Assembly (NCBI RefSeq): GCF_021646545.1
Contig: NZ_JAKIRP010000021.1
Span: 97,589-161,588 of the forward strand
Length of the DNA: 64,000 nt
Direction of reading: 5' to 3'
From: Chitinophaga filiformis
GTDB lineage: Bacteria; Bacteroidota; Bacteroidia; Chitinophagales; Chitinophagaceae
Below the pieces are notes generated by a model, which did no database searches, was not told where the DNA came from, and saw nothing but the letters and a program-made list of their open reading frames with translations. The translations under genes were made by a program, and so were the position numbers. This document shows, in pieces, positions 1 to 7,472 of the stretch. How positions within the stretch are numbered: position 1 is the first letter of the stretch; each line of letters starts with the position of its first letter.

Positions 1-429
1 AGTTTCAACGATTTCGTAGTAGGACAAACCTACGTAGACCGCTCAGAAAGAGAAGTGTCCAAACAGATCGTCGTGGCAACTGTAAAAGACAGCACTGGTA
101 AAGCTACTATCAATCGCTATGGCACCGTAAAAGCCAAAGTGTACGTTGTAAAGGCGACCGTTGTATCCAAAGGCCTGCTGGACTATCAGCTGATCGATGT
201 GGCGACTAACAATATCATCCGTACCGACAGACTCCCGGGCAGCTACACCTGGCTGAATCAATACGGGTATTTTAAAGGTGACGAACGTGCGCTGAGCGAT
301 GAGGACAAGGCGCTGATGGTTGGAGAAGACGTAGCTCCACCTCCTCCGCAGGAATTGTTCCTGCAGTTCACCAGACCGATCTATGATCAGCTGACACGTG
401 ATATGCAGAATATCTACAACAATATGTAA
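1..429 (+). CDS. C-terminal part of an unrecognised protein
   Basis: The reading frame is open from base 1, so the gene starts upstream of the window and only about 142 C-terminal residues are seen. An internal GTG at 55 is not needed as a start because codons upstream of it are also open. The visible part has alternating hydrophobic and charged residues typical of beta structure, a proline run (APPPPQE) near the end, and a final segment FTRPIYDQLTRDMQNIYNNM that looks helical. No signal or membrane segment is in the visible part. I do not recognise the family. A strong hairpin at 488-525 follows the stop. Confidence 0.75.
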   Translation, partial: SFNDFVVGQTYVDRSEREVSKQIVVATVKDSTGKATINRYGTVKAKVYVVKATVVSKGLLDYQLIDVATNNIIRTDRLPGSYTWLNQYGYFKGDERALSDEDKALMVGEDVAPPPPQELFLQFTRPIYDQLTRDMQNIYNNM

Positions 430-487
430 GGAGAGATCCCAGGTGTAATCTCAGTAGAGATGCAACCGCGGAACGGAACATCATTCT

Positions 488-525
488 ATAAACAATAGGC
501 TCGCCGCGGCGGGCCTATTGTTTAT
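488..525 (+). terminator. Hairpin terminator after the first gene
   Basis: A near-perfect inverted repeat: arms ATAAACAATAGGC (488-500) and GCCTATTGTTTAT (513-525), extended inward by CGCCG/CGGCG (502-511) with one unpaired base on each side. It lies 59 bases after the stop at 429. There is no long T tract after it, so termination is inferred from position and stem strength. Confidence 0.6.
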
Positions 526-891
526 AACGCGGGGTGAAACCCCGTCAACCGCGAGGAACCACTGCCCCGGGAAAACCACGGGAAACCAGGCCCACCCGGC
601 GCCCCCCCACAACCATCGCCATCAACAAAACACAATAGGACTCCGTCAGGAGTCCAGTGTTTGTAGCGCGGGGTGAAACCACGGGGAAACCACGGGAAAC
701 CGCGTCCCGCCGGGAAACCCCGGGAAACCGCGTCCCCCGAAAACCACGGGAAAGCCACGCCCCACGGAACCCCGGCGACCAACGCCCCGCGGCAACCATC
801 GCCATCAACAAAACACAATAGGACTCCGTCAGGAGTCCAGTGTTTGTAGCGCGGGGTGAAACCCCAGGGATATAAATAATAAATTAATATG

Positions 892-899
892 TATATTTG
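892..899 (+). promoter_or_regulatory. Candidate -7 box for the lipoprotein gene at 962
   Basis: TATATTTG matches the Bacteroidota -7 consensus TAnnTTTG and lies 62 bases before the ATG. No convincing TTTG is seen at the expected -33 distance, so the call rests on one box in AT-rich sequence just after the second 71-bp repeat. Confidence 0.35.
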
Positions 900-961
900 C
901 AAACGCAAACAGGTCTGCATCAGCCTGTTACCACAACAACAATATAGCAAACCATAGATCA

Positions 962-1456
962 ATGAAAAAACTCGCATTGTTCCTGCTTGCGGCAAGCACT
1001 TTTGCCAGCGCATGCAGAAAAGACGGGCAAGTGGAAAAGGAAAATGAAGTCAGACCAACAGGCGGGGAATTTACGATAGAAGGGAAATCTTACCTGTCCG
1101 ACTATACTTACTGGACAGGTAATGACGGATTAGTACTCACCAATGTTCCGCAAGCTCCCACATATATTCAAAACGCTGTACAGATCTTCGTTGACAGCCT
1201 TTATTTCTCTCATAAGTATACGTACCTGGATCGTAATGACGCTGCTTACGATAAAAGAAAGCATTTTTCCAATGCGGTAGTAAAGTATACGCCCAGCGGC
1301 ATATATGGTAATGGATTTGAGATTACGGGTGTAACAGCAGGCACTATGAATGTCAGCAATAACGGAGAAACCTTCACAATAGATTTCGACATCACCGTAG
1401 CTGGCCGACAAATGCAGGGCACTTATGTAGGGAAAGTTGCAGGGAAGAAATTTTAA
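962..1456 (+). CDS. Small secreted lipoprotein of unknown function
   Basis: A 164-residue protein with a lipoprotein signal peptide: Lys-Lys at positions 2-3, a hydrophobic stretch, then lipobox ASAC with the lipidated Cys at residue 18. The mature part begins with a charged linker and continues as a beta-rich domain (GGEFTIEGKSYLS opening, GTYVGKV near the end), a pattern common in small Bacteroidota cell-envelope lipoproteins. No catalytic motif is visible. It ends 11 bases before the convergent START-domain gene. Function is unknown. Confidence 0.8.
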   Translation: MKKLALFLLAASTFASACRKDGQVEKENEVRPTGGEFTIEGKSYLSDYTYWTGNDGLVLTNVPQAPTYIQNAVQIFVDSLYFSHKYTYLDRNDAAYDKRKHFSNAVVKYTPSGIYGNGFEITGVTAGTMNVSNNGETFTIDFDITVAGRQMQGTYVGKVAGKKF

Positions 1457-1467
1457 TCAGGTAACCG

Positions 1468-2115
1468 TCAGTTCTTTATAAAGGCATACTGCACTTTCTT
1501 GTACTGCGGTTTGTTGATCTGGGTTTTCAGTTTCCTGAAAGACTCCATCGGGCCTTTGGTGGCAAACAGGTTCACCAGCCAGGCAGGAATGCTTCCACCA
1601 GGATCAGCCTCCAATGTATACTCAATATTCACTGTATTGTTCTCTCCGGGCGCAATGATCCATTTTCCGGAAGAACGTGTTACACGTACAATACCGCTTT
1701 TCTCCGGCATATAGTCCGGTACTACAGGACCGTCAATAGTCACTATTTTGGTACGTGGGTCCTGCTTCGCCGTCAGATGACAAACGAAATCCCTGTTACT
1801 TAGCGGCCAGGGCAGTCCAACTTCGGAATAGTAGTAAACCTCAGCGGGAGATACCTGTTTCAGTAAAGTGCTCGATTTAGTGCTGTACAGCCATTCAGTG
1901 GCCGTATTCACATCCATAATCACCGCTACAAACTGGGACAAAGTAGCTGGTAAAGAACACTTTACCCTGATGCCCTTGTAATTAGAGTTTTCTATAGTCT
2001 TGGTATAGATGGCGATGCCATCTTTGTTACTCTTTAATGTCCAGGTTTCCTGTCCAAAACTCACCAGGCTGAAAAGCAGGGCCAGGCTAACGATCGATAA
2101 ATGTTTCATGTTCAT
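1468..2115 (-). CDS. Secreted START-domain lipid-binding protein
   Basis: A 215-residue protein with an N-terminal signal peptide (hydrophobic core then SFGQ at about residue 21) and a START/Bet v1-like fold. Segments typical of START proteins are visible: WTLKSNKDGIAIYTK at the domain start, the VIMDVNTATEWLYSTK helix region, YYYSEVGLPWPLSNRDFV in the middle and a C-terminal amphipathic helix (GPMESFRKLKTQI). START domains bind lipids in a hydrophobic tunnel; the ligand here is unknown. Residue 3 (MKHLS) could also be the start. A TAGTTTTG box (minus strand, 2136-2143) lies 20 bases upstream. Confidence 0.85.
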   Translation of the reverse strand: MNMKHLSIVSLALLFSLVSFGQETWTLKSNKDGIAIYTKTIENSNYKGIRVKCSLPATLSQFVAVIMDVNTATEWLYSTKSSTLLKQVSPAEVYYYSEVGLPWPLSNRDFVCHLTAKQDPRTKIVTIDGPVVPDYMPEKSGIVRVTRSSGKWIIAPGENNTVNIEYTLEADPGGSIPAWLVNLFATKGPMESFRKLKTQINKPQYKKVQYAFIKN

Positions 2116-2135
2116 CTATAGGTTGAAATCCGTCA

Positions 2136-2143
2136 CAAAACTA
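2136..2143 (-). promoter_or_regulatory. Candidate -7 box for the START gene
   Basis: TAGTTTTG on the minus strand matches TAnnTTTG, 20 bases upstream of the ATG of the START-domain gene. No good -33 TTTG is seen at 19-21 bases. Confidence 0.3.
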
Positions 2144-2292
2144 CCGAACTACGGCGAACTTTTTTAAAAGTGGACAGATATTGTATTAAAAACGGACATT
2201 TTGGTCCTTACCCCTATAAATACTTTACTGATTATTAACGCATTAACAATCCGGCACTTACTTGGATGATACTTAGTATATTTCATCATTGT

Positions 2293-4704
2293 ATGTTAAA
2301 GAGTTATCTTAAAATAGCCTTACGCAACCTGTGGAAGAATAAGATCTTCACCACCATCAACATAGCCGGTCTCGCACTGGGAATGGCCTGCGCCCTGCTC
2401 ATCATATTTCATGTAAAACAGGAACTGAGTTATGACGAGGGGTACTCCAAAGCCGACCGCATCTTCCGTGTCACCTTACAGGGTAAGGGAGAAGGCGCCC
2501 GTCACTGGGCTGCCACCTCTTTTCCTACCGGTCCTGCCCTGCAGGAAGAATTTCCTGAAGTGGTTAATATCGTACGCTTTCACCGGCCCTACCCGCTCCA
2601 GGTGTTCAGTTACACTGCTCCCAATGGCGTTATAAACAAGTTTGAGGAGAAAAACGGCTTCTTCGCCGATCCAACTGTAACGGACGTATTTGACCTGGAT
2701 TTTGTGGCCGGAGATAAGGCTACGGCACTGCAGGGGCCTGATAACATTGTTATTACAGAGAAAATGGCACAGCGGTACTTCGGCGACACCGATCCTGTTG
2801 GCAAAGTACTGCGCGATGATGTGAACAACGCTCCCTTAAAGGTAACAGGCGTCATCCGCGAGCATACTTACCCATCCCACCTGCAGTTTGATTACCTGCT
2901 GTCGATGGCTACCATTCGCCATCATCAGAACGATCAGTCGCTGGCTAACAGGACCTGGAATGGCTTTTACACCTATGTAGTGCTGGACAAAGCCGCTTCC
3001 TTTGAAAAGGTAAGATCGCGCCTCAATGATCTTACCGTAAAATTTTTTCTGCCAACGGGTGAAACACGTGAAGAGATATTGGCAGACAGGGAGATCGGTC
3101 TGCAACCCATCACCGACATCCACCTCCACTCCAAGCTGGAGAAGGAAATGGCGCCTAACAGTGACATTACCTATGTCAGGATCTTTTCCCTGGCAGCCTT
3201 ATTCATACTACTCATAGCTGCAGTCAATTTTATCAACCTCTATACCGCGCAAGCCTTCGGCAGGATGAAGGAAATAGGTATGCGCAAAGTAGTAGGCGCT
3301 ACACGGCAACAGGTGATCATACAGATCCTGGCAGAATCGTTAATAACCTCGCTGGCCGCCAGTGTATTGGCTTTGATCCTGTTCAAAGCAGCGATCCCTT
3401 TCTACAACGTAATAGCATCCCGCTCACTTTACGCCGGTGAACTTTTCACCTTTTCGAATCTCGGCATCATTGCATTACTGATCATCTTTATCGGTTTGCT
3501 GGCCGGAAGCTATCCTGCGTGGAGTGTGGCGCGCTTCCATCCTGTTACAGCACTGAAAGGCAAGGGTACGCCGGGATCTTCTGTGAATGCGATCAGGAAA
3601 GGACTGGTGATTTTTCAGTTTGTAGTATCCGTGTTTATGATCATCAGTACGATCGTGATCTACCGGCAGATCAGATTTTTCCATGACAAGGACCTTGGGT
3701 TCGACCGCACTCAACTTGCGGCTGTCACTATCTACGGACCTATGTGGCAACGCTTCGGTTCACTGATCAATGACATTAATCAAAGCCCTGATATAGCCGA
3801 TTTCTCTATAGTTTCCACACTTCCCGGCGACCGGTTCAGTTCACAGCCTTTCATGCCTTTGTCTTCAGATCCCAAACAGGAATTTGACAACAGCCGCATC
3901 ATGTGGTCGGACGAACGGCTTCTACCGACGCTGCAGATCCCTTTGCTGGAAGGCAGGAACTTTCTCAACCAGATGCCGGCAGTAAAGCACAAAGAGTATA
4001 TCATCAATGAATCAGCAGTGAAGGCTTATCACCTGACATCGCCCATCGGTGAGCGTTTCGTGCTCGATGGCGATACCGGCACTGTGGTAGGTGTAGTGAA
4101 GAATTTCAACTTCGCATCCCTGCATACGCCTGTAGATCCGCTGGTGATCAAATATGACCCTTATCGCGCCAATTATCTGCTGTTGAAAATAAGGCCCGGA
4201 CGTATACAGCCCGCCCTTGCTTTCATGGAGAAGAAAATAAAGACGCTGACACCAACCGGTACATTCACGTATACCTTCATTGACGATAAACTTAACCGGC
4301 TCTATGCATCTGAGAATCAGATGAGCACTATATTCAAAGCCTTCGCGGCCTTTGCAATATTTATATCCTGTATGGGCCTGTTCGGATTATCGGCTTATGC
4401 CGCACAATTGCGCATCAAAGAAGTGAGCATAAGGAAAGTACTGGGTGCGTCGTCTTCCTATATCGCATTATTGCTTTCGAGGGATTTTGTAAAACTGGTA
4501 TTCATCGCTATTCTTTTGTCCTGCCCTATAGCCTGGTGGGCCATGGATAAATGGCTCAATAATTTTGCTTACCGCATTCCGATCAGTGGCTGGATGTTTG
4601 TACTGGCAGGTGTATTTGCGTTGGTGGTGGCAGTACTGACGGTAAGCTATCAGGCGCTGAAAATAGCGCTGACAAATCCGGTGAAGTATTTAAAAGCGGA
4701 TTAA
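2293..4704 (+). CDS. MacB/FtsX-type ABC transporter permease
   Basis: An 803-residue permease of the Bacteroidota DUF-duplicated FtsX type. The start MLKSYLKIALRNLWKN at 2293 matches the usual beginning of this family better than the in-frame ATG at 2266. The order is: first membrane helix (IAGLALGMACALLIIFHV, about residues 25-42), a MacB-like periplasmic domain, three helices with the conserved KEIGMRKVVGA loop near residues 325-340, a second periplasmic domain, and a final FtsX domain with the parallel KEVSIRKVLGASS loop. The partner ATPase is not adjacent, so its substrate cannot be assigned. The last four bases overlap the convergent gene at 4701. Confidence 0.9.
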   Translation: MLKSYLKIALRNLWKNKIFTTINIAGLALGMACALLIIFHVKQELSYDEGYSKADRIFRVTLQGKGEGARHWAATSFPTGPALQEEFPEVVNIVRFHRPYPLQVFSYTAPNGVINKFEEKNGFFADPTVTDVFDLDFVAGDKATALQGPDNIVITEKMAQRYFGDTDPVGKVLRDDVNNAPLKVTGVIREHTYPSHLQFDYLLSMATIRHHQNDQSLANRTWNGFYTYVVLDKAASFEKVRSRLNDLTVKFFLPTGETREEILADREIGLQPITDIHLHSKLEKEMAPNSDITYVRIFSLAALFILLIAAVNFINLYTAQAFGRMKEIGMRKVVGATRQQVIIQILAESLITSLAASVLALILFKAAIPFYNVIASRSLYAGELFTFSNLGIIALLIIFIGLLAGSYPAWSVARFHPVTALKGKGTPGSSVNAIRKGLVIFQFVVSVFMIISTIVIYRQIRFFHDKDLGFDRTQLAAVTIYGPMWQRFGSLINDINQSPDIADFSIVSTLPGDRFSSQPFMPLSSDPKQEFDNSRIMWSDERLLPTLQIPLLEGRNFLNQMPAVKHKEYIINESAVKAYHLTSPIGERFVLDGDTGTVVGVVKNFNFASLHTPVDPLVIKYDPYRANYLLLKIRPGRIQPALAFMEKKIKTLTPTGTFTYTFIDDKLNRLYASENQMSTIFKAFAAFAIFISCMGLFGLSAYAAQLRIKEVSIRKVLGASSSYIALLLSRDFVKLVFIAILLSCPIAWWAMDKWLNNFAYRIPISGWMFVLAGVFALVVAVLTVSYQALKIALTNPVKYLKAD

Positions 4705-5099
4705 GGAGTGGAGTTGGATTCTTCCTGCAGCAACCACTTCAAATATCGCTTAAGTGACCTGAAATTGAGGATCGTAAACAGGAGCAATAGCCCAAGCGAG
4801 AGGAATTCAAGCCGGTATTCTATTCCGAAAAAGATATTTGTTGAGAAAACCGTGCGCGTAGATGTGAAGACAATCCAACCGAAAAGCCCGGCCACCAATA
4901 CGGCCAGTGTAATCAGTTTCCCTATCCGGGGATTAAAGCGCATTATAACTATGCTTGACAGCACAGCGCCGATACCGATGTAGAATTTACTGTCGTTATT
5001 CACTACATAATTCGTTGTGTTAATCAGATACAACGTGTAAAGCTGTACCACCAAAAGGATTAACGGGATAACATAATCAAGGAATTTTCCTGGTTTCAT
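4701..5099 (-). CDS. Small four-helix membrane protein, unknown function
   Basis: A 132-residue hydrophobic protein with four predicted membrane helices: about residues 10-27, 43-56, 63-80 and 96-112. The C-terminus is short and charged (LKWLLQEESNSTP). No motif gives a function. It is downstream of the LLM oxidoreductase gene, 67 bases away on the same strand, and tail-overlaps the permease by four bases. Its start codon lies inside one arm of an inverted repeat (5087-5159), discussed separately. Confidence 0.75.
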   Translation of the reverse strand: MKPGKFLDYVIPLILLVVQLYTLYLINTTNYVVNNDSKFYIGIGAVLSSIVIMRFNPRIGKLITLAVLVAGLFGWIVFTSTRTVFSTNIFFGIEYRLEFLSLGLLLLFTILNFRSLKRYLKWLLQEESNSTP

Positions 5100-5159
5100 C
5101 AGGTTCAGGGTATTTCAACTAATATACTAATACTTTCCCTAAATCTGATGAACCAGGAA
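5087..5159 (-). promoter_or_regulatory. Inverted repeat enclosing the start codon of the 4701-5099 gene
   Basis: Arms at 5087-5110 and 5137-5159 pair over about 23 bases with three small mismatches or bulges, with a 26-base AT-rich loop. The start codon of the downstream membrane-protein gene (5097-5099) lies inside one arm. On the minus-strand transcript the hairpin would either end the upstream LLM message or hide the start codon of the next gene. Which applies is inference. Confidence 0.5.
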
Positions 5160-5166
5160 TCATTTA

Positions 5167-6195
5167 TTATTTGGCATTTACCAATGACTTCAGCTTCTTT
5201 CCTATCAACTCAATAGCATTCATCAATTTCTCATGCGATACTTCCGCAGAGTCCATCTGAAAAGTAAGCCTGGATATGCCTCCCAGCGCATTGGCATGAC
5301 GCAATACCTTTTCCGCGATCTCTTCCACTCCGCCTACCAGCAAGGCGCCTGTGGGACCCATCTGGCTCATAAAACGTTCTTTCGTCATCGGAGGCCAGCC
5401 ACGTTCCTTTCCCACTTTCGTCATGCTGGCAGCATAGCCTGGATAGAAATCTTCTATTGCCTGTTCAGTCGTCTCAGCCAGATATCCCAGGGAGTGCAGA
5501 CCTACAGTCAGCTTTTCAGGCGCGTGTCCTGCCCTTCGTCCTGCTTCCCGATAGAGATCTATTAGCGGACGGAAACGGTGTGTTTCCCCGCCGATGATCG
5601 CTACCATCAATGGTAATCCCAGTGCTCCTGCACGTACGAACGATTGCGGTGTTCCTCCCACGCCCAGCCAGATCGGCAATTGTTCCTGTATTGGTCTTGG
5701 GTAAACCGGCTGGTTCTTTAATGCAGGCCTGAATTTACCTGACCAGGTCACATATTCATTGTCTCTTATTTCCAGTAAGAGTTCCAGTTTCTCCGCGAAG
5801 AGATCATCATAATCATCCAGGTTGTAACCGAACAAGGGGAAAGCATCTGTAAATGAGCCTCTGCCTACCACCATTTCCGCACGGCCACCGGAAATTAAGT
5901 CCAATGTAGCGAAGTTCTGAAATGCCCTGACCGGGTCTATTGCGCTTAATACCGTCACTGCGCTGGCCAGCTTTATCCGCTTTGTACGGGAAGCGGCCGC
6001 CGCCAGTATATGTGTAGGCGCTGCGTCCAGGAAGCCTTTCCGGTGATGCTCACCAATACCAAATACATCCAGGCCCGACTTGTCCGCGTGTTCCATTCTT
6101 TCCAGCAACTGGAACATCGCGTCCTTGTCACTCAATGCTGCCGCCGCGTTGTCGGTAAACCGGGCTGCAAAACTGTCTATTCCTATTTCTATCAT
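5167..6195 (-). CDS. LLM-class flavin-dependent oxidoreductase
   Basis: A 342-residue luciferase-like monooxygenase. These are TIM-barrel enzymes that use FMN supplied as reduced flavin or F420-like cofactors to oxidise small organic compounds. Family signs are the GIGEHHRKGF segment near residue 46, the strand and helix ASAVTVLSAIDPVRAFQNFA, the phosphate-binding-type SGGRAEMVVGRGSF, and the late GPTGALLVGGVEEIAEKV helix. The length is normal and no signal peptide is present, so it should be cytoplasmic. It follows the YceI gene by 40 bases on the same strand. The substrate is unknown. Confidence 0.9.
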   Translation of the reverse strand: MIEIGIDSFAARFTDNAAAALSDKDAMFQLLERMEHADKSGLDVFGIGEHHRKGFLDAAPTHILAAAASRTKRIKLASAVTVLSAIDPVRAFQNFATLDLISGGRAEMVVGRGSFTDAFPLFGYNLDDYDDLFAEKLELLLEIRDNEYVTWSGKFRPALKNQPVYPRPIQEQLPIWLGVGGTPQSFVRAGALGLPLMVAIIGGETHRFRPLIDLYREAGRRAGHAPEKLTVGLHSLGYLAETTEQAIEDFYPGYAASMTKVGKERGWPPMTKERFMSQMGPTGALLVGGVEEIAEKVLRHANALGGISRLTFQMDSAEVSHEKLMNAIELIGKKLKSLVNAK

Positions 6196-6235
6196 ATCTT
6201 TTATCAGAGAAAATTCTATTTAGCTGTTCCTGGTA

Positions 6236-6790
6236 TTACTGCGCCACTGCAACCAATACAGGTTCAGTCACCTTTACCAGCTGGATCTCCATATGCAGTT
6301 TCACCTCATCACTCAACACAATACTGCCTGCTTCTGTAGCTGCATTCCAGCGTAGACCATAATCAGCGCGGTGCAGGCGTCCCTTGATGGAAAAGCCTTC
6401 TTTCTCCTGGCCATAAGGATCTGTCACAACACCATTACGCACTACCTCCAGTTCAATTGCATGTGTATGCCCTTTGATGGTAAGGTCTCCCACCACCTTA
6501 TAATCTTCCTCAGTAATCTTTTTGATCTTTTTAGATACGAAAGTGATCTTCGGATGATGCGCTGTGTCGAAGAAATCGCTGCCTCTTAAATGCTCATCCC
6601 TTTGTTTATTCAGGGTGCTGATACTGTCTGTAGCTGCTTCAAAAGTAATGCTTGCATCGTGGAAATCCTCGCTGTCGGTCTCTATACTTCCGGTGAACTG
6701 TGTAAAATAGCCACTCACGTTAGTGATCATCAGGTGCTTTACTTTGAATCCAATTTCGCTGTGTGATTCATCAATCTTCCAGTGTGTCAT
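6236..6790 (-). CDS. YceI-family protein
   Basis: A 184-residue protein with the lipocalin-like YceI fold, which binds isoprenoid-type molecules in a beta barrel. The opening WKIDESHSEIGFKVKHLMI, the DSISTLNKQRDEHLRGSDFF stretch and the GDLTIKGHTHAIELEV strand pair are characteristic. Unlike the periplasmic E. coli protein it has no signal peptide and should be cytoplasmic. It is the likely first gene of a leftward unit with the LLM oxidoreductase, and the shared unit suggests a redox or small-molecule role for both. That link is inference. Confidence 0.9.
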   Translation of the reverse strand: MTHWKIDESHSEIGFKVKHLMITNVSGYFTQFTGSIETDSEDFHDASITFEAATDSISTLNKQRDEHLRGSDFFDTAHHPKITFVSKKIKKITEEDYKVVGDLTIKGHTHAIELEVVRNGVVTDPYGQEKEGFSIKGRLHRADYGLRWNAATEAGSIVLSDEVKLHMEIQLVKVTEPVLVAVAQ

Positions 6791-6921
6791 AACTTAGTCG
6801 TTTAAGGCATTGATTTAATACCCTAAAAGTAAGCAGCGATATGCTTTCAGTGGTTGCACAGAATTTTGTTATTGGTGGACTAATTTCGACAAATCATTAA
6901 ATAAATGTTAAAGAGAAACGC

Positions 6922-6954
6922 AAAAAGGGCCATTCGCAATAGCGAACAGCCCTT
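6922..6954 (-). terminator. Rho-independent terminator after RNase HI
   Basis: Stem AAGGGC...ATTCGC pairs with GCGAA...GCCCTT (6925-6954) and on the minus strand is followed at once by a run of five T. It lies 33 bases after the RNase HI stop. Confidence 0.8.
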
Positions 6955-6986
6955 CAATATCTATAAACGTTTATGATCAGATAACA

Positions 6987-7439
6987 CTATCCTTCAAAAC
7001 CAACATCTTCCAGCCAGTTACCACTATCTGCGGCCTGCGTGGCCAGTTCATCACAACGGTTGTTCATGGGATTTGTAGAGTGTCCTTTTACCCATTGAAA
7101 CTTCACCTGATGTTTCTTGAAAGCAGGAATGAAACGTTGCCAGAGATCCTTGTTCTTCTTGTCTTTAAAACCGGTCTTCACCCAGCTCCATAACCAGCCT
7201 TTCTCAATACTGTTGACCACATACTGGCTGTCTGTGAAGATCTTCACCTGCAGTCCATCTTTTTTCAGGGCTTCCAGGGCCACGATCACGGCCATGAGCT
7301 CCATCCTGTTGTTGGTGGTGAGACGGTATCCTTGTGATAATTCCTTGCGGACGCTGTTCCACATCAGGATAACGCCGTAGCCACCAGGGCCAGGGTTACC
7401 ACGGGAGGAACCGTCCGTGTAAATAATAACTTCCGACAT
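6987..7439 (-). CDS. rnhA: Ribonuclease HI
   Basis: A 150-residue RNase HI, which cuts the RNA strand of RNA-DNA hybrids in R-loops and replication primers. All four metal-binding acidic residues are in place: D9 (IIYTDGSSRGNPGPGG), E47 (NNRMELMA), D70 (FTDSQYV) and D130 (NNRCDELA), with H120 in WVKGHS. I chose the ATG at 7439 because it gives the usual MSEVIIYTDG beginning; a TTG three codons upstream is less likely. It follows the carboxyltransferase gene by 33 bases on the same strand and ends in a clear terminator. Confidence 0.96.
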   Translation of the reverse strand: MSEVIIYTDGSSRGNPGPGGYGVILMWNSVRKELSQGYRLTTNNRMELMAVIVALEALKKDGLQVKIFTDSQYVVNSIEKGWLWSWVKTGFKDKKNKDLWQRFIPAFKKHQVKFQWVKGHSTNPMNNRCDELATQAADSGNWLEDVGFEG

Positions 7440-7472
7440 AGCGGGCAAAGATAAGGATTAAGCGCTATGCTT

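Larger units (their letters stand above)
432..961. repeat. Repeat-rich noncoding gap with two 71-bp direct repeats
   Basis: Two identical 71-bp copies lie at 610-680 and 793-863. Each contains the palindrome GGACTCCGTCAGGAGTCC followed by GTTTGTAGCGCGGGGTGAAA. A truncated piece (GCGGGGTGAAACC) is at 529-541. Between them are degenerate, tandem-like GGGAAACC words in GC-rich sequence. Minus-strand open frames across this block follow the repeats and look spurious. Related copies of the element lie at 18215-18265 and 35641-35690, so this is a dispersed family. Confidence 0.7.

Noticed and set aside
522..1013. Minus-strand frames of 163 and 88 residues over the repeat-rich gap
   Set aside because: The translation simply follows the repeats (Gly/Phe/Pro/Arg-rich, duplicated segments) and one frame runs into the divergent lipoprotein gene; no signal or family.
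2266..2292. Upstream ATG of the permease gene
   Set aside because: The nine extra residues do not match the usual family start MLKxYLKIALRNL, which begins at 2293.
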